Part shown: positions 50,809-61,825 of the stretch, piece by piece
How the letters are laid out: each line of letters starts with the position of its first letter
How positions within the stretch are numbered: the stretch's first letter is position 1
Origin: Prorocentrum cordatum
Taxonomy: Eukaryota > Sar > Dinophyceae > Prorocentrales > Prorocentraceae
Assembly: GCA_963575745.1 (NCBI GenBank)
Contig: CAUYUJ010015755.1
Coordinates: 245,956 to 309,955, forward strand
DNA length: 64,000 nt
Direction of reading: 5' to 3'
The notes under the pieces: generated by a model
What the model was told of the DNA's origin: nothing
The model's database searches: none
Seen by the model: the letters and a program-made list of their open reading frames with translations, nothing else
Made by a program: the position numbers and the translations under genes

Positions 50809-50952
50809 AACAAAAACACAGACACAACCAGCCGACGATTCCCAGGAAAATATGGGAAAATATTGGAAGTGGTGGGGACTACGAAAACACAGAAGATATT
50901 TAACCATATCGGGACTCCTGGGATTTGTATCTGTTCATTTGTGTGTCCTTGG
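50809..50952. mobile_element. quasi-palindromic family C, copy 1
   Basis: AACAAAAACACAGACACAAC, ATTCCCAGGAAAATATGGGA, then GAAAACACAGAAGATATTT, ending CATTTGTGTGTCCTTGGG. TCCCAGGA/TCCTGGGA and ACACA.../...TGTGT make it imperfectly palindromic. Other copies: 53068-53210 and 62449-62585. Confidence 0.65.
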
Positions 50953-51775
50953 GCCCCTTCAAGTTGGTGTCCTCCCAAATCCAAGGGGTCGTGCCCGTAC
51001 GCACGTGCCACGATCCCGCCCATCCCTCGACGGCGCGCCGCGGGGAGACGTGAGAGGGGACAGGCCTTTTTTCGGAAGGACGCGGTGTCCCAGAAGCCCT
51101 CGAAATGTGGAGCGAGGAGGAGTCGGAGGAGGAGGAGGAGGAGGAGGAACCTCCGAGAGGGCCCCGCTTCATGCTGGATTGATGCATTTTTCGGTACGTG
51201 CGGAGCGGCGCCGCCACAGAGCAAGCGCACTGTCATGACATACTCTGCGGCAAGGGGGTCGGGACGCATGGTGAGCATCCCCTGCCGCGCGCTTGTCCGC
51301 GCCATGCGCACGTTGCGCAAAAGCTTGAGACAAACGTCTACGGACAGCGTTGCTGCGTCGAGGCAGCAGCAGCAGCAAATCACCTCCTGAGGCGTCGGTG
51401 GAGGCTCAGAGGGTCATTCAGAAGGCCCCGCGTTTTTTACCCCGAGTCGTGTGTTCACGGTCCCGGGGCCTGGCGAGGGCTGGCCCCAGAGTTCTACCCC
51501 GTCGTGCTCCCTCGCGACGCGAGGGGGTCTGCCCTCCCCCCCTCCGGGCATGGCCCTCCACAGGACGAATGCTCGAACATAGTCAAAAAATAGTCTTGCG
51601 GTGATTCTTCGACCATCTTACCTCTTTTCGAGCATGTCGTGTCTGGTTTCGCTTTCCTTCAAAATCCGCCTGGGGCATGCCCGACCTGACCCTTGAGCGC
51701 GCCGCCGAGTCCTGGCGGTGCCCTGCCCCTCCTCCTACTCCAACTTCTCGTCGTCTTCGTCCTCGTCCTTGTCAG
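50953..51775. other. unassigned with short GGA tract
   Basis: A minus-strand frame of about 250 codons spans this region, but it runs through the family-C and family-D elements and a GGA tract (51118-51155), so it is judged spurious. Confidence 0.4.
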
Positions 51776-52125
51776 CGCCCTCCTCCTCCTCCTCCTCCTC
51801 CTCCTCCTCCTCCTCCTCCTCCCCCTCCTCCTCCTCCCCCTCCTCCTCCTCCTCCTCCTCCTTGAGCCCGAGCCCGAGTCCGAGCCCGACCTAACCCTTG
51901 AGCCCGAGCCCGAGGCCGCCGAGGAGCCGTGCAGCCTCCCCCTGCAGGCGCCGGAGCGCCAGAGCCGGGCCGCCGCCCGCAGCCGGAAGGCCACCGCGGG
52001 TGCCTCGCGCCCGCTCCTCCTCCTCCTCCTCCTCCTCCTCCTCCTCCTCCTCCTCCTCCTCCTCCTCCTCCTCCTCCTCCTCCTCCTCTCTCCTCCTCCT
52101 CCTCCTCCTCCTCCTCTCGCCCGCC
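51776..52125. repeat. CTC microsatellites and CCCGAG hexamers
   Basis: (CTC)n 51776-51871 and 52017-52122; (GAGCCC)n at about 51875-51915. Confidence 0.95.
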
Positions 52126-52497
52126 TTCGGCGCGAAGGGAGCCCATCTCTCCGACGATCTGGCCCCTGACCTTCCAGGAGGGCTTAAAGAATAGCACGCG
52201 ACTGAAAGACCTATCCCAGAGCTATTCTGTATGTCTCGGTTTTAGGCTGCTTCGCTTCGTTTTTTTAGGTTTTTAGGCCTCCCGTGCTGCAAAAACAGCT
52301 CTCTGGAAGGTCATGGAAGGGAGCCCTGGCGTTGTCAGTGCGGGCGTTTCGCCTGTAGCTTTCGGCCTCCTGGGCCCGCGCTGTGGGCCCCGGGGGCCCT
52401 GAAGAGCACGGCTCCGGGCGCGGAAAGCCCACCCCGGGGAGCGGGGTCCCGGCGTCGTGCTGCTCCATACATAGGGAAATTACCCTGCGGGCTGTTT
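52126..52497. other. unassigned
   Basis: Contains GC-rich small palindromes (GGGCCCCGGGGGCCC near 52384). No gene recognised. Confidence 0.3.
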
Positions 52498-52655
52498 TTA
52501 CCAGCCTGTAACATATCCCTATCCCTATGCTGGGCATCTCCTCATCACGATGCCAATCTTAAGCATTCCCTTATTTGTTGAGGGCGAACCCCTAAGATTG
52601 TCATCGCCTTTTGGCGTGTTAATCTTAGGGATAGGGATACGTTCGAGGCTGGTAA
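52498..52655. mobile_element. MITE-like family I (TTACCAGCCT ends), single copy
   Basis: 158 bp. Left TTACCAGCCTGTAACATATC then CCTATCCCTA; right-end reverse complement TTACCAGCCTCGAACGTATC then CCTATCCCTA. A second inner pair is CCAATCTTAAG/CTAAGATTG. TGTTT on both sides (52493-52497, 52656-52660) is a perfect 5-bp duplication. Confidence 0.85.
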
Positions 52656-53067
52656 TGTTTGGGGCGGGTCACGAAGGTCTTTCCCTCGTTTCCAGCTTGC
52701 ACCGGAGCGGTCCCGAGCCCTGCTGCCGTCAGAGAGCTGGTCAGGATGAAGGTTGCTCCTGGAGAGTGGGGGGCTCCAGGGTCCGTTTCTTCTAGGGCTG
52801 GTCTCCTTCCGGCTAATTTTTTCCCGTGGATTGTTCGAGAGTCCAGGGGCGGCCTAAGGAGGGCCGCGACTAGGTAGGGAGAGGAGCAGAGGGATAAGGA
52901 TTAGCAGGAGGAAGAGGAGGAGGAGGAGGAGGAGGAGGACAAGCGTAAACCCAAGATGCGTCGGCGATGCTGAATACGCCCTGCTGTCCCAAGTGCCCCA
53001 CCCCCGCAAGTCCCTACAAGCTTCCATGTATCAGTGCACGAAGCATCTTCGAAAAATATACCTTTTC
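52656..53067. other. unassigned with short GGA tract
   Basis: GGA-rich 52905-52940; otherwise nothing recognised. Confidence 0.35.
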
Positions 53068-53210
53068 AGGAGGGAACGAAGCACACAGACACAATGAAGC
53101 GTCGACTCCCAGGAAAATATGGGAAACTATGGTAAGTGGGGGGAAGAGACGAGACCACAGAACATATGGGCAAACATGGGAAATATAGTTATTTGTGTGT
53201 ATTGCTTATC
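53068..53210. mobile_element. quasi-palindromic family C, copy 2
   Basis: GAACGAAGCACACAGACACA, ACTCCCAGGAAAATATGGGA, CCACAGAACATATGGGCAAA, TATTTGTGTGTATTGC. Confidence 0.68.
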
Positions 53211-53235
53211 TTGCACAGGGTGTCTAGAGCTCCGA

Positions 53236-54870
53236 CAATTTCACTTCGGCACGGCACACACCCCCATCACCCACACATTCCACCAGCCAGCGCGCCCCTC
53301 CGCCCCGACCCCTTTACTGTCGGCACGACACACCCCTCCGCCCCGACCCCTTTTATTTCGGCACGGCGCACCCCCTCCACACACCCTCCGCATCCCCCCC
53401 GCCCACCAGCCAGCGCGCCCCTCCGGCCCGACCCCTTTTATTTCGGCATGGCACACCCCTCCGCCCCGACCCATTTTATTTCGGCACAGCCCTCCGCCTC
53501 CGCATCCCCCCCACCCACCAGCCAGCGCGCCCTTCCGCCCCGATCCTTTTATTTCTGCACGGCACCGCCTCCGCATCCCCCCACCAACAGCCAGCGCGCC
53601 CCTCCGCCCCGACCCGCTTCATTTCGCAACGGCACACTCCCCGCATCCCGCCCCACCCACCAGCCAGCGCGCCCCCTCCGCCCCGACAGCGTTATTTCGG
53701 CACGCCCCCCCCCCCCCCCCCCGCACGCCCCCTCCGCCTCGACCCTTTCTTACTTCGGCACGGCATACCCCTCCACACCCCATCCGTATCCCCCCCACCC
53801 ACCAGCCAGCGCGCCCTTCCACCCCGACCCCTTTATTTCGGCACGGCACATCCCTCCGCCCCGACCCCTTTTTTTCGGCACGCGCCCCCCCCCCCTCCGC
53901 ATCCCCCCCACCTTTCAGCCAGCGCGCCCCTCCGCCCCGACTTTTTTCATTCCGGTACAGCACACCCCTCCGCCCTGACTCTTTTTATTTCTGCACGGCC
54001 CTCCGCCTCCGCATCCCCACCACCCACCAGCCAGCGCAGCCCCTCCGCCCCGACTCCTTTTGAATCGGCACGGCACACCTCCTCCGCATCCCGCCCCACC
54101 CACCAGCCAGCGCAGCCCCTCCGCCCCCGTGACCCATTTATATTTCGGCACGCCCCCCCTCTGCGCGCCCCCGTCCGTCGCCCCCTCCGTCCCGACCCCT
54201 CTATTTCGACACGGTGCACCCCTCCGCCCCGACCCCTTCATTGCGGCACGGCCCTCCGCATTCCCCTCCACCCACCAGCCAGCGCGCCCCTCCGCCCCGA
54301 CCCCTTTTATTTCGGCACGGCACACCTCCCTGCCCCGACTTCTTTATTTCCGCACGTTACACACACACACACACAAACACACCATTTTCGGTACGGCACA
54401 CCCCCTCCGCATCCCCCACCCACCAGCCAGCGCGCCCCCACGCCCGGACACTTTTTTTTTCGGCACGCCCCCCCCCCACGCGCTCCCTCCGCTTCGGCAC
54501 CCTTATTTCGGCACGGCCCACCCCATCCGCCCCGACGCATTTATTTCGCCCCCCCCCCCCCCCGCAACCCCCCCCCCTTCAGCCAGCGCGCCCTCCGCCC
54601 CGACACCTGAAATTCGGCAAGGCACACCCCTCCGCCCAGACCCCTTTTACTTCGGCACGGCACGCCCCCTCCGCATCACCCCCACCACCAGCCAGCGCGC
54701 CCCCCCGCCCCGACCCTTTTATTTCGGCACGGCACTCCCCTCCGCCCCGACCCTATAATTTCGGCATGGCCCTCCGCATCCCCCCACCCACCAGCCAGCG
54801 CGCCTCTCCGCCCCGACCCTTTTTTATTTCGGCACGGCACACCCCTTCGCCCCGACCCATTTTATTGAAA
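53236..54870. repeat. CCGCCCCGACCCCTTTTATTTCGGCACGG satellite, part 1
   Basis: About fourteen units of 70-170 bp, each with CCACCAGCCAGCGCGCCCCT, CCGCCCCGACCCC, TTTATTTCGGCACGGCACAC and CCCTCCGCATCCCCCC. Unit length varies by deletion of sub-modules. Open in all plus frames (Pro/Thr/Ala/Arg-rich) as a composition effect. CTAGAGCTCCGA (53224-53235) marks the left border. Confidence 0.92.
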
Positions 54871-54904
54871 TGGCCTCCGGCCAGTGCCGCCGATCCGGGG
54901 CGCT

Positions 54905-55365
<461 letters not shown>

Positions 55366-55970
55366 CCTCTTGGGCCGTCTTGGGGGCCTCCTGGGCCTGC
55401 GTAAGCCCTTCTTAGGCAGTCTTGGAGCCTTTTTGAGGGCCCCTGGAGCCGTTTTGGACACTGGGGGGTCCTTGGGGGCCAGTTGGGGCCTTTTGGGGCC
55501 TCTTGGGGGCGTCTTGGGGCCTCCTGGGGGCCTCCTGGACCGTCTTGGGCCCTTCTTGGGCCGTCTTGGAGCCCTTTTGGGCGCCTCTTCGGCCCGTCCT
55601 GGAGCCCTCTTGCGCCGTCTTGGGGGCCTCCTGGGCCTGCGTAAGCCCTTCTTAGGCTGTCTTGGAGCCTTTTTGAGGGCCCCTTGAGCCGTTTTGGACA
55701 TTGTGAAGGCCCAAGAGGCGAACATGCTAAAGATGTAGGTTTTCCTAAGGGACTTCGATGATTTTGGCCGGTCGGGGCCCTTTTGGAAGACCTCTTGGGG
55801 GCCTCTGGGGGCGCCTTGGCGGCCTCTTGGGCTGTCTTGGGTTCATGTTCGGCGTCTTGGATCGATTTTGGGGCGATCCAGAAACGTCTTGGCCCGTCTT
55901 GGCGGCTTCTTGGCACCGTTTGGGTCCGGTTTGGGCCAACCGAACCCCGACCAACCGAACCCAATCTGTG
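55366..55970 (-). repeat. CCAAGA block with 240-bp internal duplication
   Basis: GTCTTGGGGGCCTCCTGGGC then CTGCGTAAGCCCTTCTTAGG occurs at 55377 and 55617, 240 bp apart, both followed by GTCTTGGAGCCTTTTTGAGG. Punctuation near 55700-55760. Confidence 0.88.
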
Positions 55971-56054
55971 GACCCCCCCCCCCTTCCCCGGCAGAGCCAC
56001 CCCGGCCCACCCCCCCCTTCAACTCACACGCCGGATCGGCGGATTTCGGCACGG

Positions 56055-56091
<37 letters not shown>

Positions 56092-56760
56092 CACACACAC
56101 ACACACTGCATCACCCCACCCACCAGCCAGCGCGCCCCTCCGCCCCGACACCTTTACAGCGGCACGCCCCCCCCCCCCGCCCCCCCCTACTTACCAGTCA
56201 GCGCGCCCCCTCCGCCCGGCGACCCATTTATTTCGGCACGGCCCCCACTCCCTCCCCGCGCGGCCCCTCCGCATCCCCCCCGCCCACCAGCCAGCGCGCC
56301 CCTCCGCCCCGACCTCTTTATTACGCCCCCCCCCACCCACACATTCACAAGCCAGCGCGCTCCTCCGCCCCGACCCCTTTATTTCAGCACGGCACACCCC
56401 TCCGACACGACTCCTTTAGTTTGGCGCGGCACCGCGCCCTCCGCCCCCGCCGCGCGCGCCCCCTCCGCACCCCCCCCACCCTTCAGCCAGCGCGCCCCCT
56501 CCGCCCCGACCCCTTTGTTTTGGCGCGGCACCGCCCCCTACTCCTTGACCCATTCATCTCGGCACGGCACCGGCCCCCCCACCCCGAGCGCTCCCTTCCG
56601 CACCCGCCCATCCACCAGCCAACGCGCCCTCTCCGCCCCGCCACCCCCATCCCGAGCGCCCCCCCCATCACTCCATTCACCAGCCAGCGCGCTTCCTCCG
56701 CCTCCTCCCCCTTCCTTTTTGTGCAAGGGCCACGGCGCGCGTGCCACTTGTTTGTGTGCC
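55971..56760. repeat. CCGCCCCGACC satellite, part 2, with (CA)n
   Basis: About seven more units of the 53236-54870 family (from about 56040), with (CA)n 56057-56106. CTAGAGCTCCGA recurs at 56762-56773, immediately after the array. Confidence 0.9.
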
Positions 56761-56799
56761 CCTAGAGCTCCGAGCCAATCCTTATACCCGTTGCCAGAG

Positions 56800-57715
56800 T
56801 TTGAAGCGAGTGCGTGCGGCGCGGCGCCGCGGCGAGAGCACCACTTTGAAAGGAGACCGCCTTCCATCCTTCAACCCATTGTGAAGTGTTAGAACGAATG
56901 TGCGCGACGCTAAAGCAAGAGCTTCTTTTTGAAAACGACCCCCTTCAATCCATGAAGCCGTTGCAACTGTTTTTGACGAGTTTGCGCGACGCTCGGGTGA
57001 GGACCACATGTTGAACACGAGTTGTGCTCCATCCTTGCAGTTGCTGCAAGCTTTTTAGGGCGAATGTGCACGTGGCTGAGGCGATGGCCACGTTTTGAAA
57101 AAGGAGCCGTCTTCCATCCGTGAAGCGGTTGTAGTCTTTTAAGACGAATTGCGGCGACGCTTGTGGGGGAGCCTCATTTTGAGAATTGACGTGCGCTCCA
57201 CGCTTGAACGTTGGAGGAATGTGCGCAGCGGCGACAACCACAATTTGAAAACAAATGCTGCCCAGTCCTGCGGGTAACTTTCCAGATGCATATGAGCGGT
57301 GATAGGGCGAACCCCGCATTTCGAAAGCGAGCACCCATCTCCACTCTTAAAGCTGCTGCGAAAGTGTAAGGCGTATCCGCGCGTCGCCAAGGCGAGCGCC
57401 ACGTGTTTACAAAACTTCGCGTACCCCGCCCAGGTAGCTGTTTCAAGAGGTTTGGGCGCATGCTGCGATGCGAAGGCGAGAGCTAGGTTCTGCAAAGGAA
57501 GAGCGCCCTGAAGCCGCTGCAAACTTTTGAAATGCATTCGCGCGGCGTTGAGGCGGTAGCTTCATGTTGAACATGACGTGTGCTCCAGCCGCGAACCGGT
57601 CTTCGCTTCATTTTGAACATGACATGTGGGCGAGACATGCATGCTGGAAACTCCCCCCCTCTTCCCTTGAAGTGATGGCAAGGTGTTGGGACGAATGTGC
57701 GCGGCGCTGAGGTGG
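56800..57715. repeat. about 83-bp satellite, array 2
   Basis: About eleven units near 56808, 56894, 56978, 57061, 57144, 57216, 57289, 57371, 57455, 57532 and 57693. Consensus CGAATGTGCGCGGCGCTAAG, GCGAGAGCCACnTTTTGAAA, then CCATCCnTGAAGCnGTTGnA. Same family as 28070-28575. Isolated relics lie at about 58165-58235 and 58965-59075. Confidence 0.9.
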
Positions 57716-57982
57716 GAGTCACAATTGGAAAACGACAGGTGTTCCGTTTTTGGACATTGGTGCACAGGAGTTGGCTGGCTTACGGGAGTCGACTGACTCA
57801 CAGTGGTCAGCTGGCGGTGACCAGCAGGGCGTTGCCCAGTTCTCTCCCTCCTCGTCCTCGTTCTCGTGCTCCTCCTCCTCCATCCGCTCATCTGCACCCC
57901 CTCGGCTGGCTTAGCCGCCGCGTGTTCGGGCCTCGGACGCGCGCGCCACGCCTCGTACCCTCGTACCCCCTCGGCTGGCAAA
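57716..57982. other. unassigned
   Basis: Includes the imperfect palindrome GGTCAGCTGGCGGTGACCAG near 57806. No gene recognised. Confidence 0.3.
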
Positions 57983-58056
57983 GGGAGCCGCATTAAGTTG
58001 GGAGAGCGTTCTCCGGTGCGGTGGCGGAGAATGTCCCTTGGGTTCGATTCCGTGAC
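57983..58056 (+). other. tRNA-like relic with perfect B-box (weak)
   Basis: AGTTGGGAGAGCGTTCTCCG continues through CGGAGAATGTCCCTTG into GGTTCGATTCC (58041-58051), which matches the tRNA B-box exactly. AGTTGGGAGAGC fits the loop and 3' side of a D-arm. TTCTCCG (58009-58015) pairs with CGGAGAA (58025-58031) as an extended anticodon stem, but with a 9-nt loop. The 5' D-stem, acceptor stem and most of the T-stem do not pair. Best read as a tRNA pseudogene or SINE head, not a working tRNA. Confidence 0.3.
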
Positions 58057-58665
58057 AAATGTTTGTGATTCCGTTGCCCCTGTGGAGGGCGGGGAGGGCA
58101 GGATTTGTCCGCTCGAGGCGGGGCACGCATCTGACGGCGAGGCACATCAGCTGAAAGAATTGAGGCGAATATGCAGGAGCAAGGGCGAGAACACCGTGAA
58201 CCGTTGTACACTTGAAACAGGAGTAGTTCTTCAATGAGTTGGACCCTTCGGGGGAACCCTGACAGGATATGAGACCATCGCAGCGTCATGTTGGGGCCAA
58301 CCTTGGGCTATCGTAAATAGTAGCTTGATGCCGCTGTGGGTCACTCTGGGGCTGCAGGATCTGGAAGATGCGTGACCAGCCCGCACACCTTTTCAGATGG
58401 ACGTTGTACCCCAGGGGGGGAGGCGTGGGGGCTGAGGGACAGCCAACCATGTCATGCACGAGGGCGCACGAGGAGCAAACACAGGAGGGATGGGGACGAC
58501 CTCAGTACGCCCAAAGGGTATGAACCATGTTGCAATAACACCATTCCGTCCTATGTACGTGTACTCCCCATTGGACCCTGCATACAGCACTCTGCGTCAT
58601 TGCGCGAGCGACGCGCCCCTGGGAGCACGAGCGCCCCGCGGGGCCCGCAGTCCATGCGGGAGCTC
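58057..58665. other. unassigned, with one 83-bp-satellite relic
   Basis: A relic unit of the 83-bp satellite at about 58165-58235; the rest is not recognised. Confidence 0.35.
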
Positions 58666-58830
58666 CGGCGACCGCTGGTTTCGCCGACCGCTGGTTTCGC
58701 CGACGGCTAGTTTCGCCCGGCTAGTTTCGCCCGGCTGGTTTCGTCGGGCGGGTTTCGCCGCCAAGCGAAACCAGCCCCGTCGGCGAAGCCAGCTGCCGTC
58801 GGCGAAACCAGCTGCCGTCGGCGAAACTGC
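58666..58830. repeat. inverted array of about 18-bp repeats
   Basis: Four to five copies of GACCGCTGGTTTCGCC-like units, then a turn near 58760, then three copies in reverse complement (GGCGAAACCAGCTGCCGTC). A tandem array folded on itself. A direct pair CCCGTTAGGGTCCGC/CCCGTTGGGGTTCGC follows at 58846 and 58878. Confidence 0.85.
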
Positions 58831-59082
58831 CCGACCTGATGCGCCCGTTAGGGTCCGCCCGCCCGACCCGACCCGCCCGTTGGGGTTCGCGCGTGCTGCG
58901 CGGTGCCAGAGCAGGAATCTCGGTGCGAAAACCGCTCCGACCTCAACCCGTGTACCTGCTGGGTTTTGTAAGGCCTGCGCTCGCGGCGCCAGAGCGAAGG
59001 CCCGTTTGGGAAAAAACAGGGCGCCCTGCCTCCGTGGAGCTGCTGGCATGTAAGACGAGTGTACGCGGCGCCAGAAGGCTGA

Positions 59083-59263
59083 TGATGGGCCTGTTTTCCA
59101 CCACCACCATAAGTTGGAGGGGGAGGGGGTCCTCCACCTCCTCCACCTCCTCCTCCACCTCCTCCTGCTCCTCGTCCTCCTCCTCCTCCTCGTCCTCCTC
59201 CTCCTCCTCCTTCCCCCCTCTAACTTATGGTGGTGGTGGTGGTGGTGGAAAGCATGCCCATCA
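59083..59263. mobile_element. inverted-repeat element around a CTC tract
   Basis: Left TGATGGGCCTGTTTTCCACC then ACCACCATAAGTTGGAGGGGG; right-end reverse complement TGATGGGCATGCTTTCCACC with extra ACC repeats, then ATAAGTTAGAGGGGGG. The centre is (CTC)n. No clear target-site duplication. Confidence 0.75.
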
Positions 59264-59833
59264 GACTGAAGCCTGATCCCAGAAGCGACCAGCCCTACAC
59301 CTGCGCAGCTGTCGGGACCTTGAAAACTTCAGATCGAAGACGGTAAGGACTTCACAGGCCAGCCGCCCAGCCTGTCTGCATCAAGCGAAGCACCTGGTGT
59401 TGCGGCAGGGAGGGGCTCGTGCTGACGCAGAGGGAGGGGGTTTATAGGGGGGAGGTATGGTAGTTTTGGTTTCGCCTTAGACCCTGCCCCCCAAGAGGCC
59501 CCTGGAGGCCCCTGGAGGTCTCCAGAGGTTCGAGGAAGTGCCGGCAGCTTTCAGAACACACGGGGCGCTCCGGAAAGGGCCTCGCCATTCGAGGGTCGAG
59601 GGAGTTGTAATCTCGTCCTCGGCGGAGGGCAGCGGAAGGGCGCCGGCAGCCCGCGGACGTAAGACAAGGCCGCCTTCGCGCCAGCGGCAGCCGGCGGAAG
59701 GCCTGCGGAAGCCGGCGGAAGTAGAGCATGCGTCCCCAGGAGATGGCAACAACCTGGGGTTCCGGGCTTCTGAAACTGGCCGAAGACCTTCCTCTTCGAT
59801 CCGCCAGGGTCGTGGGCAGAGCTGGGCCAGTAG
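59264..59833. other. unassigned
   Basis: GGCGGAAG-type short repeats at 59620-59725; otherwise nothing recognised. Confidence 0.35.
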
Positions 59834-60180
59834 ACAGACACAGGGGACTGTAGATTTTCATTCGAGAACAGATGGGCAACGGAGGTGACGTGATGAGAAC
59901 CACGAACACATAAAGACATGCAGAGGGCCCCTGGGATCTGCGCACACTTGTTTGTGCCTCCCCTGGGCTCCTCGAGCGAGGCGGCAGGGCGTGCCCTGGG
60001 CGGTACAGACACAGCGGAGTGTAGAATTGCCTTCGGGAGCACACGGGCAGCGGAGGGGGCGTGATGATAATCACGACATACATAAAGGCATGCGGAGGGC
60101 CCCTCGGAGCTGCGCACACTTGTCTGCGCCTCCCGGGCCCCTCGGGCGAGGCGGCAGGGCGTGCCCCGGGCGGCGCGCGG
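59834..60180. repeat. 171-bp tandem duplication
   Basis: ACAGACACAGGGGACTGTAG (59834) and ACAGACACAGCGGAGTGTAG (60005) begin two units. Both continue through GCAACGGAGGTGACGTGATG-like sequence and GGCGGCAGGGCGTGCCC. Confidence 0.88.
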
Positions 60181-60606
60181 CCCACCGGCCGGCAGGCCTC
60201 GCGGGCGGCGCGGGCGGCGGCTGCGCCCTGCGGCTGGTGCGGCTGCGCGAAGGGGTGCCGCTGCCTGGAGGCCTTTCGCGGGGGGGGGTCAGAATCGCTT
60301 CACCGATCCCCATCCCCATCTCCATCCAGACCCCCGACACCTCAGCACCCCACGCGGGGATGTACCCTTCGAAGCCTGGAGGGGACGGCCCAACGTCCCC
60401 ATCCAGGGGTGTGCATCGGCCCCAGTGGGGCCCAGGCCACCACGCCGCTGGGGATAGGGGTCGGAGAAACGACGCGCAGGAGGGGGTGGCCAGCCACGTG
60501 CAGGGGGGGAGGGAGGGCGGGGCGACCCTCCGATCCGGGCGCTGCATCTCTTCACTCTGGGCCTTGTCGCCCAGTTTCGGGTCCCCGGGCCCTCGCAGAT
60601 CGATCC
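60181..60606. other. unassigned GC-rich DNA
   Basis: No gene or element recognised. Confidence 0.3.
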
Positions 60607-60804
60607 CAGGGGAACAAAAAGTGGCATAAACATAAAAACTCGGGGGTCCGCGCGGATTTCTCGGATCGGCGCTGGACCCCCTCCTTGGCGCGCGGAGCGC
60701 GCCAGGGGTGGCGCCGGAGGCGCCGCCGGGGGGCCCCAGCGCCGATCCGAGAAATCCGCGCGGACCCCCGAGTTTTTATGTTTATGCCACTTTTTGTTCC
60801 CCTA
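60607..60804. mobile_element. palindromic MITE-like family P, copy 1 (near-perfect)
   Basis: 198 bp. Left arm AGGGGAACAAAAAGTGGCAT, AAACATAAAAACTCGGGGGT, CCGCGCGGATTTCTCGGATC, GGCGCTGG, and its exact complement on the right: about 68 bp per arm without mismatch by eye. The centre is GGCGCGCGGAGCGCGCCA-type DNA. GATCC on both sides (60602-60606, 60805-60809) is a 5-bp duplication. Other copies at 31925 and 48619, with a possible relic at about 63865-63945. Confidence 0.9.
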
Positions 60805-61500
60805 GATCCGGCTCGGAAAATGGTGCAGCAAATGGGGTCCAGCGCGCCGGTCGTGACTTTGGGCGACGCTGTGGTTGCAACGTCGGATCTCAGGGGAGGG
60901 CCTCTCAGAAGCACCTCTGCTGCCAGGGCGGGGTCCCTGAAGGAGGAGGGAAGGAAGGAGGGGAGGAGGTTCCCCTGGCGCGGGGCCGTTCCCTCCCGCG
61001 CCGACGCCTAGCGCGATGGGTTCCTGCGCACTCGTCGCCGCTGGCGCGTCGGCGTTGGGATAATTTGCTGCAGCCTGAGCCGCGGGCGCGCCGGCATCCC
61101 TCGGGATCCCCCGAGGCAGAGGGAGGAGGGAGGGCTTCTTAGAAGCAGTCCTGCTGCTTGTAATTCAGGCGCGGGCCTCATCTGTAGATGCAGGGCCGGC
61201 GCCTTCTAAGGAGCAGCCTTCTAAGAAGCAATCCAACCTTCCCTCCACTCTCCTGTGCGCGTCGCCAGCCTTTCGCGGGAGATGGCAGGGGCGGCGCGAG
61301 CAACGACCTCGGCATCCCTTTCGAGTCGGCCATCGAGAGTGGAAGTGGAGAAAATCACAACAGTGTTTCCCGAGGCAGTTTTTCAAAATATCACTGTGCT
61401 GATGATATCTCCTCAAATTTCAATGAACGACGCATCTCGACCAAGAAGGCCGTCCTGAAGGCCCGCGAGGGCAAAAGACCGACAACGAAAGAGATCTAGC
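60805..61500. other. unassigned
   Basis: Moderate-complexity DNA. A plus frame ending at 61499 (with IESGSGENHNSVSRGSFSK) is of ordinary composition but unrecognised. No call made. Confidence 0.3.
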
Positions 61501-61760
61501 CCAAAACATACCCGGACCCGGGGTCAGCTGGGGTGAAAAGGGCCGCCCGCTAGAGCGTTTTCGGCCTTGCCGCCACCTCGTCTGGGTACGGGTCGGTGCC
61601 CGAAACAACCATACATGCCCGGACCTAGCTGGGGTGGTGGTTGGGCCACCCCGTCTAGGTACGGGTATGTATGGTGGTTTCGGGGGCCGACCCGGACCCA
61701 GGGGGGGTGATGCCCCGAGGGCCCCTTGCCACCCCGTCTGGGTAAGGGTACGGGTATCTT
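61501..61760. repeat. CGTCTGGGTACGGGT repeats with inverted pair
   Basis: CCGTCTGGGTACGGGT-like words near 61587, 61652 and 61736. CCCGAAACAACCATACATGC (about 61599) and GTATGTATGGTGGTTTCGGG (about 61664) form an imperfect hairpin. Confidence 0.65.
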
Positions 61761-61825
61761 TCGCGCTCGAGAAGAGACACCACACGCACCGACACCGGCA
61801 ACGACCACGACAACCCACGAAGAGC

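Noticed and set aside
50631-51383. 250-codon minus-strand ORF with hydrophobic runs
   Set aside because: Passes through family D and family C elements and a GGA tract; hydrophobic segments come from these repeats.
56040-56720. 369-codon proline-rich ORF
   Set aside because: Translation of the CCGCCCCGACC satellite and (CA)n.
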